Shown here piece by piece: positions 21,301 to 30,539 of a DNA stretch of 64,000 nucleotides (position 1 is its first letter; each line of letters opens with the position of its first letter). Origin of the DNA: Rhabdophis nuchalis (taxonomy: Eukaryota; Chordata; Lepidosauria; Squamata; Natricidae); the NCBI GenBank assembly GCA_039707465.1, contig CM077644.1, positions 187,413,462 through 187,477,461 on the forward strand. Direction: 5' to 3'. Below the pieces are notes generated by a model. It was not told where the DNA came from and ran no database searches. It saw only the letters and a program-made list of their open reading frames with translations. A program made the translations under genes and the position numbers.

Positions 21301-22700
21301 CTTTATGGTAACCTATCTACTGAAGATGGCAATCTACTGTAAAATCCAATTAAATTAATTAAAGGAATAAAAAAAGAATAAAAAGCTGAAAATTGTGTCT
21401 CATAAACAATGCATTGTAAATTGTTTGAACGTCCTCTCTTCCTTATCCCTTTGCCAAAAAAACCTAATTGAAGTGCTGACGAACAATATATATAAAGTGG
21501 CTGAAGGAAATCAAATTAAAAATGATTTATTGAAATATTATTTTGCACTTGCAGTATAATTATGCCTTTCTAAGGCTAAATTAGGCTCCTTCCTTCCTTC
21601 CTTCCTTCCTTCCTTCCTTCCTTCCTTCCTTCCTTCCCCCTAATTTTATGAGTTTGGACATTATTTTCAAGAAATACAGGCATTTTTGGACAGATATTTT
21701 CCTAAATACATTTTTACTGTAATATCAGAGAACCATAGAGTTTGAATAACTAAATTTCAGTTTCTCTGTTGCTTTTTAAATGCAAAATTAGCTCAGTTTA
21801 CATTGCATTTATCCCACATCCCCACATTCAGGAGAAGTCCCAGGTAATATAATAAATCTTAGGCATAAAATAAAGGCTGGAAAATATTCAATCATCTCTA
21901 TGGGATCAGCGGATTTGAAGGTATCCAACAGATGGTGTGCAACCTGCAAAACTGCAGGGCAATATGAACAGCATGCTAAAAGCGAGGAAAACAAGAAAAT
22001 GGCTTCACATGTAAGATAAGCAACCTTGAATTTCAGTCAGTGTTATTATTTGCAGTTTTGACTTTAAAACTTGCCATTTTTAAGAGTGGGCCACACTGCC
22101 TTCGGGTGTTTGCATCCATGCTATTGTAGGATTCAAAATAGCTCAAAATTGCCCACATTCTCATGATAAATCTAAGCCTCTAATGTTTTTCTTTTGCAGC
22201 CAGAGTTTCACTGTTATGCACAGTTAAATTCAGCATTCATAAAAAAGTATGCTTACTCCCTGAAATATATATAAATAGTTTAGTTTATCCACAGCTGTCC
22301 TTTTTAGATGTCCTAAATTCAGGCATTTACATTCTCAAATGTTTTCAGTTTGGCAGTGTGCCATGACATCATTGCTTTATAATCTTCTAAATGTCAATCT
22401 AATTGTTAAAAGAAATGATGAGGTTTTTTTAGGAACACTAATGGCTCTGAGATTTAATCTTGAATTTTCACACATTTTATAGCGTAATGTCTGCTTCCAA
22501 CTCCAAAGCTTCTAGAATTCCAATAGCATTTTTTCATGGGGAATTATAGGCAGGATTGTCTACCTTTCGTCTATTAGATTCATTTGTCTAAATGGATGTA
22601 AATTGGTTTGTTCAGAGCTGGGAACAGATCATGGTCCAGGTAAAAAAAAAATGTTCTTTTGTGTCCTCACCCAGAGCTAAAATTTACCAATTCACTTGTA
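18330..22700. other. long stretch with no gene recognised; CT and TTCC tracts
   Basis: About 4.4 kb. It contains a CT-rich tract at 19215-19256 and a (TTCC)n run at 21593-21636. A short L2-like reverse piece (AGCTTTAAAGGTGACAACCA) lies near 20129-20160. A possible exon-like segment at 20048-20105 is discussed as a finding. Otherwise I see no coding or repeat structure. Confidence 0.45.
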
Positions 22701-22706
22701 GAGGTC

Positions 22707-22994
22707 TGTTAGATCAGACAAAGGATTCCGACTCAGGCATGGTCAAAACAACAGGAACGTTTATTCACACTCTTACAACAGCACAAGAATTCAACTGACA
22801 AGGTTTCTTCTCTGGCAACCTCTTATATAGAGTTACCAGGCAGGAAACTCCTAGCAAGCAATTGCAACATGTAACTCCTTTCCAGACAGATTCCAGACAG
22901 CTCGTCTCAGTCAATTAACACAGCTGCCTGATCTGTTCCGGAATGCGGTGACTCAAAGGTTACCAGACTTGCTGTCTGGGCTGAGGACTCAACA
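22707..22994 (-). repeat. 3' LTR of the Ty3/gypsy element
   Basis: On the minus strand it begins TGTTGAGTCC and ends TCTAACA, giving short TGTT/AACA inverted ends. It contains TATATAAG (complement of 22822-22829) and an AATAAA polyadenylation signal (complement of 22760-22765). It differs from the other LTR at two positions, in CCAGACAG versus CCATACAG and GATCTGTT versus GATCTTTT. Confidence 0.97.
22760..22765 (-). promoter_or_regulatory. polyadenylation signal AATAAA in the 3' LTR
   Basis: TTTATT on the plus strand reads AATAAA in element orientation, about 60 bp downstream of the TATA box. This is the usual position for LTR polyadenylation. The same signal is in the 5' LTR at 27447-27452. 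Confidence 0.7.
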
Positions 22995-24826
22995 CTCCTT
23001 CCCCCATAGTCAGTGCGCATGTGTCTAGGTTCTCTGTCCAACACAGTACATGCGCACGCGTAGTCGTTCAGATAGGTGGGGCGGTGTCGGGTCCGCCCTG
23101 ACCGCCTTAGTTCTTGAGGACGCTCCTCTCTGTGGGACACGGAGCCTTCGCCTATGTCACTGCGGCCTGCCCTCGGAGGTGGAGTCGCCGTAGGCGGCAA
23201 TGGCGACCCTAGCAAGTCCGGGCGAGGGGGCGTGGCGACCGGGCTTGGGGTAGTTGACATTTGCTGGCGAGTATTATTCTGGTAGGGTGGTTCTCCGATG
23301 GGCGAGGCCCCCAGCTGAGAGTCAGATTGGGTTGTGAGGTCCTGGCGGTCTCCCCGTGCTGTTCCCGCTGATACGAGGTCTGGACCGGCTAGGGACTCCG
23401 GGGTTCCAAGCAACTGCTCGGCTTGAGCAGAGAACAACGGCCCAACGGGGGCCAACGGGCAGGAACGGCCTGGCGTGGTGACTGCTGTTTCGGGCAGGCG
23501 GCGCCTCAGTTGATCCAGGTGGCGCCGCCACTCGGATCCATCTTGAAGGCCGACTCTGTAAGAACAGGGTCCGGTTACGTCCAAAATGGTTGCGGCAACC
23601 CATCGCGGCTCCCCTGAAAAGTTCCTTGCCCAAACCAGGTCCCCAATTTCAAATAAACGAGGAGTGGGAATCTGCAGGTTGCCCCTCTGCAACCCGTCGT
23701 AATCGGGGTGCAGTCTGTCCAGAGTGGTCCGCAAGCGTCGGCCCATCAAGAGCTCCGCGGGGCTTTTCCCTGTGGCCGGGCAAGGTGTGACATGCTGTCC
23801 CAAAAGGTACGCAGCCACCCTTGCCTGCCAGTCCCCTTTATCCAAACGGGCCAAGGCTTCCTTGGCTGAGCGCACGGCTCGTTCCGCGCGTCCATTAGAC
23901 GCCGGGTGATAAGGGGCGACCGGCGCGTGGCGGATCCCTTGGGTGGCCAGAAAGTCCAAGAAGGTGGAGGATTGAAATTGGGGTCCGTTGTCGGACACAA
24001 CGACGTCCGGCAACCCGTGGGTTGCGAACAGACGGCGCAAGGCACACACCGTGCTCTCCGCTGTGGTGGAAGCCATGAGAATCACCTCCACCCAGCGTGA
24101 GAACGCATCCACCACCACGAGGAAATTCTGGCCATGGAAGGGACCCGCGAAATCCAAGTGGAGCCTGGACCATGGGCACCTGGGGGCGTCCCACTCCCTC
24201 GGCGGGGAGACCGGCGGGGCCGGCCGGGACGATTGGCAGGAGGAGCAGGCGGCCACCCATTCCGCCACTTCAGCGTCCATGCCGGGCCCCCAGACATAGC
24301 TCCGGGCCAATGCCTTCATACGGACGATGCCTGGGTGGTTGGCATGGAGCGACTGAAGAACCATGTGCCGGAGAGGGGAAGGGACGATGACCCGATCTCC
24401 CCAACACAAGCACCCGCAATGGAGCGAGAGCTCCAGCTGGCGTGACTTGTAAGGCCGAAAATTTTCAGCCACGCTGCCCGAAGGCCAGCCCCTCAGCACC
24501 CATCGGCAGACCTGGGCGAGGACGGGGTCTGCGCGGGTGTGAGCGGCAACGGCGGAAGAGGACAGGGGCAAGTCCGACTCCGCGACCATCAGGACAGAGA
24601 GAGCAGGCACAGGGGCCGGATCCGGCCCCGGGAGAGGGCAGCGGCTTAGGGCATCAGCATGCCCTATCTGCTTGCCAGGACGGTATAGCAGCGTATAGTC
24701 ATACGCTGCCAGGAATTCCGTCCAGCGGGTCATCCTGGGCGACAGGATGGGGGGGGGTCGGACGGTCACCGGCCAATAGCCCAAGGAGCGGCTTATGGTC
24801 CGTGACAACAGAAAAGGTCCGCCCAT
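22907..24826 (-). CDS. Ty3/gypsy pol, RNase H end and integrase
   Basis: This frame is the downstream half of pol. The integrase inserts the double-stranded DNA copy into the genome. Residues numbered from the first methionine show the HHCC zinc-binding region (HANHPG at 161-166, CSSC at 194-197). The D,D(35)E catalytic triad is D225, D279 and E315, with exactly 35 residues between the last two. A GPY/F-like segment (TGPCSYRVGL) lies near 418. A proline- and serine-rich tail of about 190 residues follows. The first 25 or so codons are out-of-frame sequence upstream of the shift at 24749-24757, so the listed start is not a real initiation site. Confidence 0.93.
   Translation of the reverse strand: MGGPFLLSRTISRSLGYWPVTVRPPPILSPRMTRWTEFLAAYDYTLLYRPGKQIGHADALSRCPLPGPDPAPVPALSVLMVAESDLPLSSSAVAAHTRADPVLAQVCRWVLRGWPSGSVAENFRPYKSRQLELSLHCGCLCWGDRVIVPSPLRHMVLQSLHANHPGIVRMKALARSYVWGPGMDAEVAEWVAACSSCQSSRPAPPVSPPREWDAPRCPWSRLHLDFAGPFHGQNFLVVVDAFSRWVEVILMASTTAESTVCALRRLFATHGLPDVVVSDNGPQFQSSTFLDFLATQGIRHAPVAPYHPASNGRAERAVRSAKEALARLDKGDWQARVAAYLLGQHVTPCPATGKSPAELLMGRRLRTTLDRLHPDYDGLQRGNLQIPTPRLFEIGDLVWARNFSGEPRWVAATILDVTGPCSYRVGLQDGSEWRRHLDQLRRRLPETAVTTPGRSCPLAPVGPLFSAQAEQLLGTPESLAGPDLVSAGTARGDRQDLTTQSDSQLGASPIGEPPYQNNTRQQMSTTPSPVATPPRPDLLGSPLPPTATPPPRAGRSDIGEGSVSHREERPQELRRSGRTRHRPTYLNDYACACTVLDREPRHMRTDYGGRSVESSAQTASLVTFESPHSGTDQAAVLID
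22995..23005 (-). promoter_or_regulatory. polypurine tract for plus-strand priming
   Basis: In element orientation GGGGGAAGGAG lies immediately before the 3' LTR (TGTTGAGT). This is the standard primer position for second-strand synthesis. Confidence 0.88.
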
Positions 24827-27299
24827 AGAGGTAATTGTGTAACTTCTTAATCCCGGACACTACAGCCAAAGCCTCCTTGTCGATTTGGCTGTAGTTTCTC
24901 TCCGTTTGAGACATTGTCCGGGAGTAAAAAGCAATGGGGGCTTCCGAGCCGTCTGGAAAGACGTGGCTAAGGACAGCCCCCAGGCCAAAAGGGGAGGCAT
25001 CGCATGCAAGCGTCAGAGGAAGCCTGTCATGGTACTGGACTAGTACCGCATCTGACGTGAGCATGGCTTTGACAGCCGCGAACGCGTGTGCTTCGCGGCT
25101 GCCCCAGTGCCAGGCCGTGGATCGGTCGAGCAACCGATGCAGCGGCTCGGCTAGCGATGCCTTATGGGGAATAAACGGCGCGTAGAAATTCAAAAGGCCG
25201 AGGAATGCCTGCAGCTCCGTTTTGGAGGCAGGAGTGGGGGCCTTTTGGATGGCCTCGACCTTGGAGGGGGTTGGGTGAATTCCTTGGGCGTCAATCATGA
25301 AACCCAGGAATTTCACCCTAGGCGCAGCAAACGTACATTTGCTGCGTTTCAACTTTAAACCCGCGCCCCTGAAAACTCTGAGGACCTTCCGTAACGTTTT
25401 GGCGAGTTCTGATATGCTGGAAGCAGCAATCAGGACGTCATCAAAATACGGTACAACGCCAGGGAGCCCATGGAGCAGTCGCTCCATGAGGCTCTGGAAG
25501 ATCCCCGGGGCTACGGACACGCCGAATTGGAGACGGCGACAGCGGAAAGCCCCACGGTGGGTCACGATGGTCTGCGCTTCCGCAGCCTCGTCATCCACCG
25601 GGAGCTGTTGGTAGGCCTGCGCCATATCCAGTTTCGCGAACACTCGACCTCGTCCCAATGAGTGGAGTAGGTCTTGCACCACCGGAACCGGGTATGGGTT
25701 CGCCTGAAGCCCGAGGTTGATCGTCGACTTATAGTCGGCGCAGATCCTCACGGACCCGTCGGGCTTAATGGGGACCACAATGGGGGTCTCCCATTTCGCC
25801 TGATCGACGGGTTCGAGCACGCCCTGCGCCACCAATCGATCCAATTCCGCTTCAACCTTGGGCTTCAGCGCGAACGGCAGCCTGCGGGCCTTCAAGCGGA
25901 CTGGAGCAACCTGGGGGTCCAAATTTAGGGAAACTGGAGTGCCTTTGTACGTTCCTAAGCTGCCATCAAAGACGTCGTTGAACTCTCTGATTACTTCGTC
26001 TACCGGAGAACTGGCTGGCACGCTGTGTACTCCTTGGACTGACAGTCCCAAGGCTGGAAACCAGTCCAATCCGATCAAGGCAGCTAGGGGTTTGGCCACT
26101 ACCAGGATGGGAAGGGATCCGTGGAAGGGGCCGTAGTCTACTCTCACTCTGTGCAGACCTAGAATGGGAATTTGTGAGCCCTGGTAATCTTTCAGGATCG
26201 TCGCCGTGGGGCCGAGATCCCGCTTCCTGAGCTTGGGGCAAAGCTTAACTAAATGCGCCCAGGACATGAGTGATCTAGAGGACCCTGAATCTATTTCCAT
26301 TTTTACCCCCACCCCCTCTAAGCAAACCACTGTTGACAGTCTCCTACTCTCTGCCTGGTCGTAGCTTAGAGCTGGGGGCATCTCCGCCAGCGCGAAGCAG
26401 TCGGTCGGCTGTGGCTGGTAGCGTCCTGAACGCTTCTGCGACCCTCGTTGTCCTGGTGGAACGGTTCTGGAGGCGGCAGCTGGCGTTGTCGCTGGAGCGG
26501 CAGCACGGCACACAGCTGCTAGGTGTCCTTTCCTGCCACATCTGCGGCACACCGATGCCTTGAATGGGCACTCTGGTCTCTGGTGGGCCCCTCCGCAGCC
26601 TAGGCAGTTCCCGGACTTCTGCTGCGGTGTGAATGCGCGATTCGGCACGCGCCCGGTCACCCTCATGTAGTCCCCACGGTCTTCCTCCTCCAGCTCATCC
26701 AGCGGCGCTATTTCGTCTACCAGACACGCTCGCGGAGTGGGGAAAAGAGGAGGGGGCGCGCGGCCCATGTCGGATGTGGAGATCTCCGACAATTCTGTCG
26801 CGCGTGCTTCTTCCACCGCTTGCTCGAGAGTCAGGACAGTTTTTGAAAGCAAGCGGCGCTTTAGGCGGATGTCTCTTACGCCGCATACAAACTGCTCCAG
26901 TAGGGATTCCTCCAGGAAGCCAGCAGGGAACTCGCAGGGAATTGCGGTCGCTCTCAATTTCTGCAGGAACTCGGCTACCGACTGTTGCGGCTGTTGCACA
27001 CATTGCCTGAATGCATAGCGATGCGCTATGCGGGAAGGTGCCCGCGCGTAGTGTGCTCTCAGGCGGCCCAGGAGATCGTCCCACGGCACTTCATGCACCG
27101 CTGCGGGTGCTGCTATGGTTCGGGCTGTAGCGAACAATTCAGGGCCGCCACACTGGAGGAATAGGCTCAGCTTCCTGGCAGGCGCGAGTTCGTCGTAGTC
27201 GCTGGCTATCAAGAAGCACTCGAACCGGGCTAAGAAGGAAGCCCATTGTTCCTTCATCGGGTCGAACGGTGCAAATGGAGGCATTGTCGCCGTAGCCAT
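24699..27299 (-). CDS. Ty3/gypsy gag-protease-RT-RNase H polyprotein
   Basis: The frame has 866 codons and starts at ACCATGG, a good translation context, 94 bp after the 5' LTR. Residues 1-220 are capsid-like gag. Two zinc knuckles follow at 232-244 (CX2CX3HX4C, one residue short) and 251-264 (canonical CX2CX4HX4C). The aspartic protease has IDSGSS with D337. RT motifs include AKLDMAQAY with D558 and YFDD at 618-621. RNase H has LACDAS with D767, DKEA near 807 and TDHKPL near 833. The frame goes off register at a run of nine C (24749-24757 on the plus strand) and ends shortly after, so RNase H and integrase are separated. This may be a real mutation or a homopolymer error. Confidence 0.95.
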   Translation of the reverse strand: MATATMPPFAPFDPMKEQWASFLARFECFLIASDYDELAPARKLSLFLQCGGPELFATARTIAAPAAVHEVPWDDLLGRLRAHYARAPSRIAHRYAFRQCVQQPQQSVAEFLQKLRATAIPCEFPAGFLEESLLEQFVCGVRDIRLKRRLLSKTVLTLEQAVEEARATELSEISTSDMGRAPPPLFPTPRACLVDEIAPLDELEEEDRGDYMRVTGRVPNRAFTPQQKSGNCLGCGGAHQRPECPFKASVCRRCGRKGHLAAVCRAAAPATTPAAASRTVPPGQRGSQKRSGRYQPQPTDCFALAEMPPALSYDQAESRRLSTVVCLEGVGVKMEIDSGSSRSLMSWAHLVKLCPKLRKRDLGPTATILKDYQGSQIPILGLHRVRVDYGPFHGSLPILVVAKPLAALIGLDWFPALGLSVQGVHSVPASSPVDEVIREFNDVFDGSLGTYKGTPVSLNLDPQVAPVRLKARRLPFALKPKVEAELDRLVAQGVLEPVDQAKWETPIVVPIKPDGSVRICADYKSTINLGLQANPYPVPVVQDLLHSLGRGRVFAKLDMAQAYQQLPVDDEAAEAQTIVTHRGAFRCRRLQFGVSVAPGIFQSLMERLLHGLPGVVPYFDDVLIAASSISELAKTLRKVLRVFRGAGLKLKRSKCTFAAPRVKFLGFMIDAQGIHPTPSKVEAIQKAPTPASKTELQAFLGLLNFYAPFIPHKASLAEPLHRLLDRSTAWHWGSREAHAFAAVKAMLTSDAVLVQYHDRLPLTLACDASPFGLGAVLSHVFPDGSEAPIAFYSRTMSQTERNYSQIDKEALAVVSGIKKLHNYLYGRTFSVVTDHKPLLGLLAGDRPTPPHPVAQDDPLDGIPGSV

Positions 27300-27374
27300 G
27301 GTGAGGCTGTGCGTTGCGCTGCGCTCTGTTGTTGAAGTATTCGTTACCCGTTGCGTTCTAAGGCCACGGCCTGA

Positions 27375-27392
27375 ATCCCACCTTCGTCGCCA
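27375..27392 (-). promoter_or_regulatory. primer binding site, tRNA-Ser-like
   Basis: In element orientation TGGCGACGAAGGTGGGAT begins one base after the 5' LTR. TGG pairs with the tRNA CCA end. From memory the rest is closest to the 3' end of tRNA-Ser(GCT), with two mismatches, but other tRNAs are possible. Confidence 0.7.
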
Positions 27393-27393
27393 G

Positions 27394-27681
27394 TGTTAGA
27401 TCAGACAAAGGATTCCGACTCAGGCATGGTCAAAACAACAGGAACGTTTATTCACACTCTTACAACAGCACAAGAATTCAACTGACAAGGTTTCTTCTCT
27501 GGCAACCTCTTATATAGAGTTACCAGGCAGGAAACTCCTAGCAAGCAATTGCAACATGTAACTCCTTTCCAGACAGATTCCATACAGCTCGTCTCAGTCA
27601 ATTAACACAGCTGCCTGATCTTTTCCGGAATGCGGTGACTCAAAGGTTACCAGACTTGCTGTCTGGGCTGAGGACTCAACA
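27394..27681 (-). repeat. 5' LTR of the Ty3/gypsy element
   Basis: This is the promoter-bearing LTR, 288 bp, equal in length to the other LTR. TATATAAG (complement of 27509-27516) is the likely TATA box, and AATAAA (complement of 27447-27452) follows. Transcription would run leftward through gag-pol. Confidence 0.97.
27509..27516 (-). promoter_or_regulatory. TATA box in the 5' LTR
   Basis: TATATAAG in element orientation, about 165 bp inside the LTR and 57 bp before the AATAAA signal. Position and sequence suit an RNA polymerase II promoter. Confidence 0.65.
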
Positions 27682-27775
27682 AGGTCCAGACAGGATGGCA
27701 TTTGATATGACACTATGGCTAGAATTATAAGGATTCTTCTCTGCACACAGCAAAAAGCAATTGCAGGTTTTTTTT

Positions 27776-28357
27776 TTATCGAAAAAGTTTTCCACCAGCA
27801 AATTTTTCTCCCCCTTCCCCCCCTTCCCCCAACATAAAAAAACATAAATCAGGTACAAATATTATATCCCTTTACCCCCCTCCCCCAACATAAATTACAT
27901 AAAACAAGTATCAGTATAATTCCCTCCCATATCCTCCCTAACCCTCCCCAACCTCCCCTTCCCCCCCCCCAACCCTGTGACTTCCGCTATATGCAACCCT
28001 AGTAATTCCAAACACAATATATGTTATTCATTCCCTTCATATTCTACCCCCTGCTGACTACCTTATTCATCTAATCTCCATCAGCTAAAAGCTACACAAT
28101 ATTTTCTAGTCTGATACTTGTTTTGTATATAATCAATCCACTTTTTCCACTCCTGTGTATAAGTCTCTAGCATCTGGTCCTTTAAAAAAGCTGAAATTTT
28201 TGCCATTTCAGCAAATCCAGCCATCTTCTGCGTCCATTGGTCTATAGTAGGCAAAACATCTTTCTAGCTGCTGTCACCATATACAAAATCAATTTTGTTT
28301 CACCCAATGTAAAATCCCTAACTATACCCAATAAAAACAGTTGTGGAGTAAATTGTA
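27776..28357 (-). mobile_element. L1 LINE 3' end, 5'-truncated, with 17-bp target duplication
   Basis: Direct repeats AATTGCAGGTTTTTTTT flank it at 27759-27775 and 28358-28374. On the minus strand the 5' part (28100-28290) encodes a diverged L1 ORF2 C-terminus, with MAGFAEMAKISAFLKDQ followed by QEWKKWIDYIQ. A G-rich 3' untranslated region (C-runs on the plus strand at 27811-27838, 27874-27894 and 27932-27980) and an A tail follow. Long duplications and an A tail mark endonuclease-primed L1 integration. It lies just 90 bp from the LTR element. Confidence 0.82.
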
Positions 28358-28380
28358 AATTGCAGGTTTTTTTTAATAAC

Positions 28381-28470
28381 TACTAGCTATACCCGGCCAT
28401 GCGTTGCTGTGGCCCAGTCTGGTTAAATGGCCAACCAATCTGTGTGTAGATCTACACATGCACACATACA
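28381..28470 (+). repeat. left end of an unclassified dispersed repeat
   Basis: CTAGCTATACCCGGCCATGC followed by GTTGCTGTGGCCC is a conserved repeat start I have seen in squamate DNA. Its right end appears at 30540-30752, on the other side of the ACCT array. The class (RTE-like LINE or DNA element) is not resolved. Confidence 0.5.
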
Positions 28471-28489
28471 CACAACCACTGTATAACCC

Positions 28490-30053
28490 CCTACCTACCT
28501 ACCTACCTACCTACCTACCTACCTACCGTATTTCTCCCTCTATCTATCCCTCCACCTACCTACCTACTGTATTTCTCCCTATCTATCTATCCACCTACCT
28601 ACCTACCTACCTACCTACTGTATCTCTCCATCTTTGTCAATCCCTTTACTTAACTACTGTATTTCTTCCTTTCTCCCTCTACCTACCTACCTACCTACCT
28701 ACCTACCTACCTACCTACCTACTGTATCTCCCTCTCTATCTATCCCTCTACCTACCTACATACTGTATTTCTACCTCTCTATCTATGCATCTACCTACCT
28801 ACCTACTGTATTTCTTCCTTTCTCCCTCTATCACCCTACCCACCTACCTACTGTATTTCTCACTCTGTATCTATCCCTCTACCTACCTACCTACCTACCT
28901 ACCTACCTACCTACCTACTTTCTTACCTACCTACCTACTGTATTTCTTCCTTTCTTCGTCTACCTACCTACCTACAGTACCTACTGTATTTCTCCCTCTC
29001 TATCTATCCCTCTACCTACCTACCTTCTGTATTTCTCCGTCTCTCTCTATTCCTCTACCTACCTACCTACCAACTGTATTTCTCTCTCTCTGTCTATCCC
29101 CATGTCTACCTACCTACCTACCTACCTACCTACCTACCTACCTACCTACTGTATTTCTCCCTATCTATCTATCCCCCTACCTACCTACCTACCTACCTAC
29201 TGTATTTCTCCCTCTCTGTCTATCCCTCTATTTACCTACCTACTGTTATTTCTTCCTTTCTCCCTCTATCTACCTACCTACCTACTGTATTTCTCCCTAT
29301 CTATCCCCCTATCTACCTACCTACCCACCTACCTACCTACCTACCTACCTACATACATACATACTGTATTTCTCCCTCTCTATCTATCCCTCTACCTACC
29401 TACTGTATTTCTTCCTTTCTCCCTCTACCTACCTACCTACTGTATTTCTCCCTCTCTATCTATCCACCTACCTACTGTATTTCTTCCTTTCTCCCCCTAC
29501 CTACCTACCTACCTACCTACCTACCTACCTACTGTATTTCTCCCTATCTATCTATCCCCCTACCTACCTACCTACCTACCTACCTACTGTATTTCTCCCT
29601 CTCTGTCTATCCCTCTATTTACCTACCTACTGTTATTTCTTCCTTTCTCCCTCTATCTACCTACCTACCTACTGTATTTCTCCCTATCTATCCCCCTATC
29701 TACCTACCTACCCACCTACCTACCTACCTACCTACATACATACATACATACTGTATTTCTCCCTCTCTATCTATCCCTCTACCTACCTACTGTATTTCTT
29801 CCTTTCTCCCCCTACCTACCTACCTACCTACCTACCTACCTACCTACTGTATTTCTTCCTTTCTCCCTACCTATCTACCTACCTACCTACCTACTGTATT
29901 TCTCCCTCTCCATCTATCCCCTACCTTCCTACCTACCTACCTACCTACCTACCTACCTACCTACCTACCGTATTTCTCCCTCTCTATCTACCCCTCTATC
30001 TACCTACCTACTGTATTTCTCCCTCTCTATCTATTCCCCTATTTATCTACCTA
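28490..30053 (+). repeat. (ACCT)n array with higher-order spacer units
   Basis: Blocks of 4 to 12 CTAC units alternate with a spacer of the type TGTATTTCTCCCTCTCTATC. About 275 bp at 29148-29420 recurs almost unchanged at about 29530-29810, so a 382-bp unit has been duplicated in tandem. Two long frames without stops (551 codons from 28404 and 477 codons from 28634, rich in YLPT) arise because the 4-bp unit cannot make a stop in these frames. I do not consider them genes. Confidence 0.95.
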
Positions 30054-30421
30054 TTGTAATACAATAATACAATAGCAGAGTTGGAAGGGACCTTGGAGGT
30101 CATCTAGTCCAACCCCCTGCCTAGACAGGAAACCCCATACCATTTCAGACAAATGGCTATCCAGCATCTTCTTAAAGACTTCCAGTGTTGGGGCATTTAC
30201 AACTTCTGGAGGCAAATTGTTCCACTGATTAATTGTTCTAACTGTCAGGAAATTCCTCCTCAGTTCTAAGTTGCTTCTCTCCTTGATTAGTGTCCATCCA
30301 TTGCTTCTTGTTCTGCCCTCTGGTGCTTTGGAGAATAGCTTGACTCCCTCTTCTTTGTGGCAACCCCTGAGATATTGGAAGGCTGCTATCATGTCTCCCC
30401 TAGTCCCTCTTTTATTAAACT
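30054..30421 (-). mobile_element. CR1 LINE 3' end inserted in the array
   Basis: On the minus strand it encodes the last ~110 residues of CR1 ORF2, with FQYLRGCHKEEGVKLFSKA and LELRRNFLTVRTINQWNNLP, and ends past DSHLSEMV in the usual 3' untranslated region and an ATTGTATTG-like tail. Array spacer sequence (TGTATTTCTCCCTCTC) continues to its right at 30421-30440, so the CR1 landed within the array or duplicated its edge. Confidence 0.85.
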
Positions 30422-30539
30422 GTATTTCTCCCTCTCTCTCTCTATGGGCCACCTGGGAGTTTGCTATCCTCTGTGTTTTGGCACTTTTAGGCTTCCATAC
30501 ATTGCTGAGGAAATGACAGTTGAAAAGCAGCCTGATGGG

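Larger units (their letters stand above)
22707..27681 (-). mobile_element. Ty3/gypsy LTR retrotransposon, nearly intact
   Basis: A 4,975-bp minus-strand element bounded by 288-bp LTRs and identical 5-bp target duplications AGGTC (22702-22706 and 27682-27686). The order on the minus strand is LTR, primer binding site, gag, protease, reverse transcriptase, RNase H, integrase, polypurine tract, LTR. This order, with integrase after RNase H, is that of Ty3/gypsy. Two gag zinc knuckles, a single gag-pol frame, a GPY/F-like integrase end and no chromodomain suggest the Mag/SURL-like branch (inference). No envelope gene is present. The LTRs differ at two sites, so insertion was recent. Confidence 0.95.

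Noticed and set aside
23322..27084. Many frames of 60-130 codons on both strands inside the LTR element
   Set aside because: Shadows of the gag-pol and integrase frames in GC-rich coding DNA; no domain of their own and no envelope features.
27594..27845. 83-codon minus-strand frame ending in the same residues as the integrase frame
   Set aside because: It is LTR sequence; the similarity exists because both frames end inside copies of the LTR.
28404..30067. Overlapping frames of 551 and 477 codons rich in YLPT repeats
   Set aside because: They are translations of the (ACCT)n array, whose units cannot form stop codons in these frames; there is no non-repetitive coding sequence.
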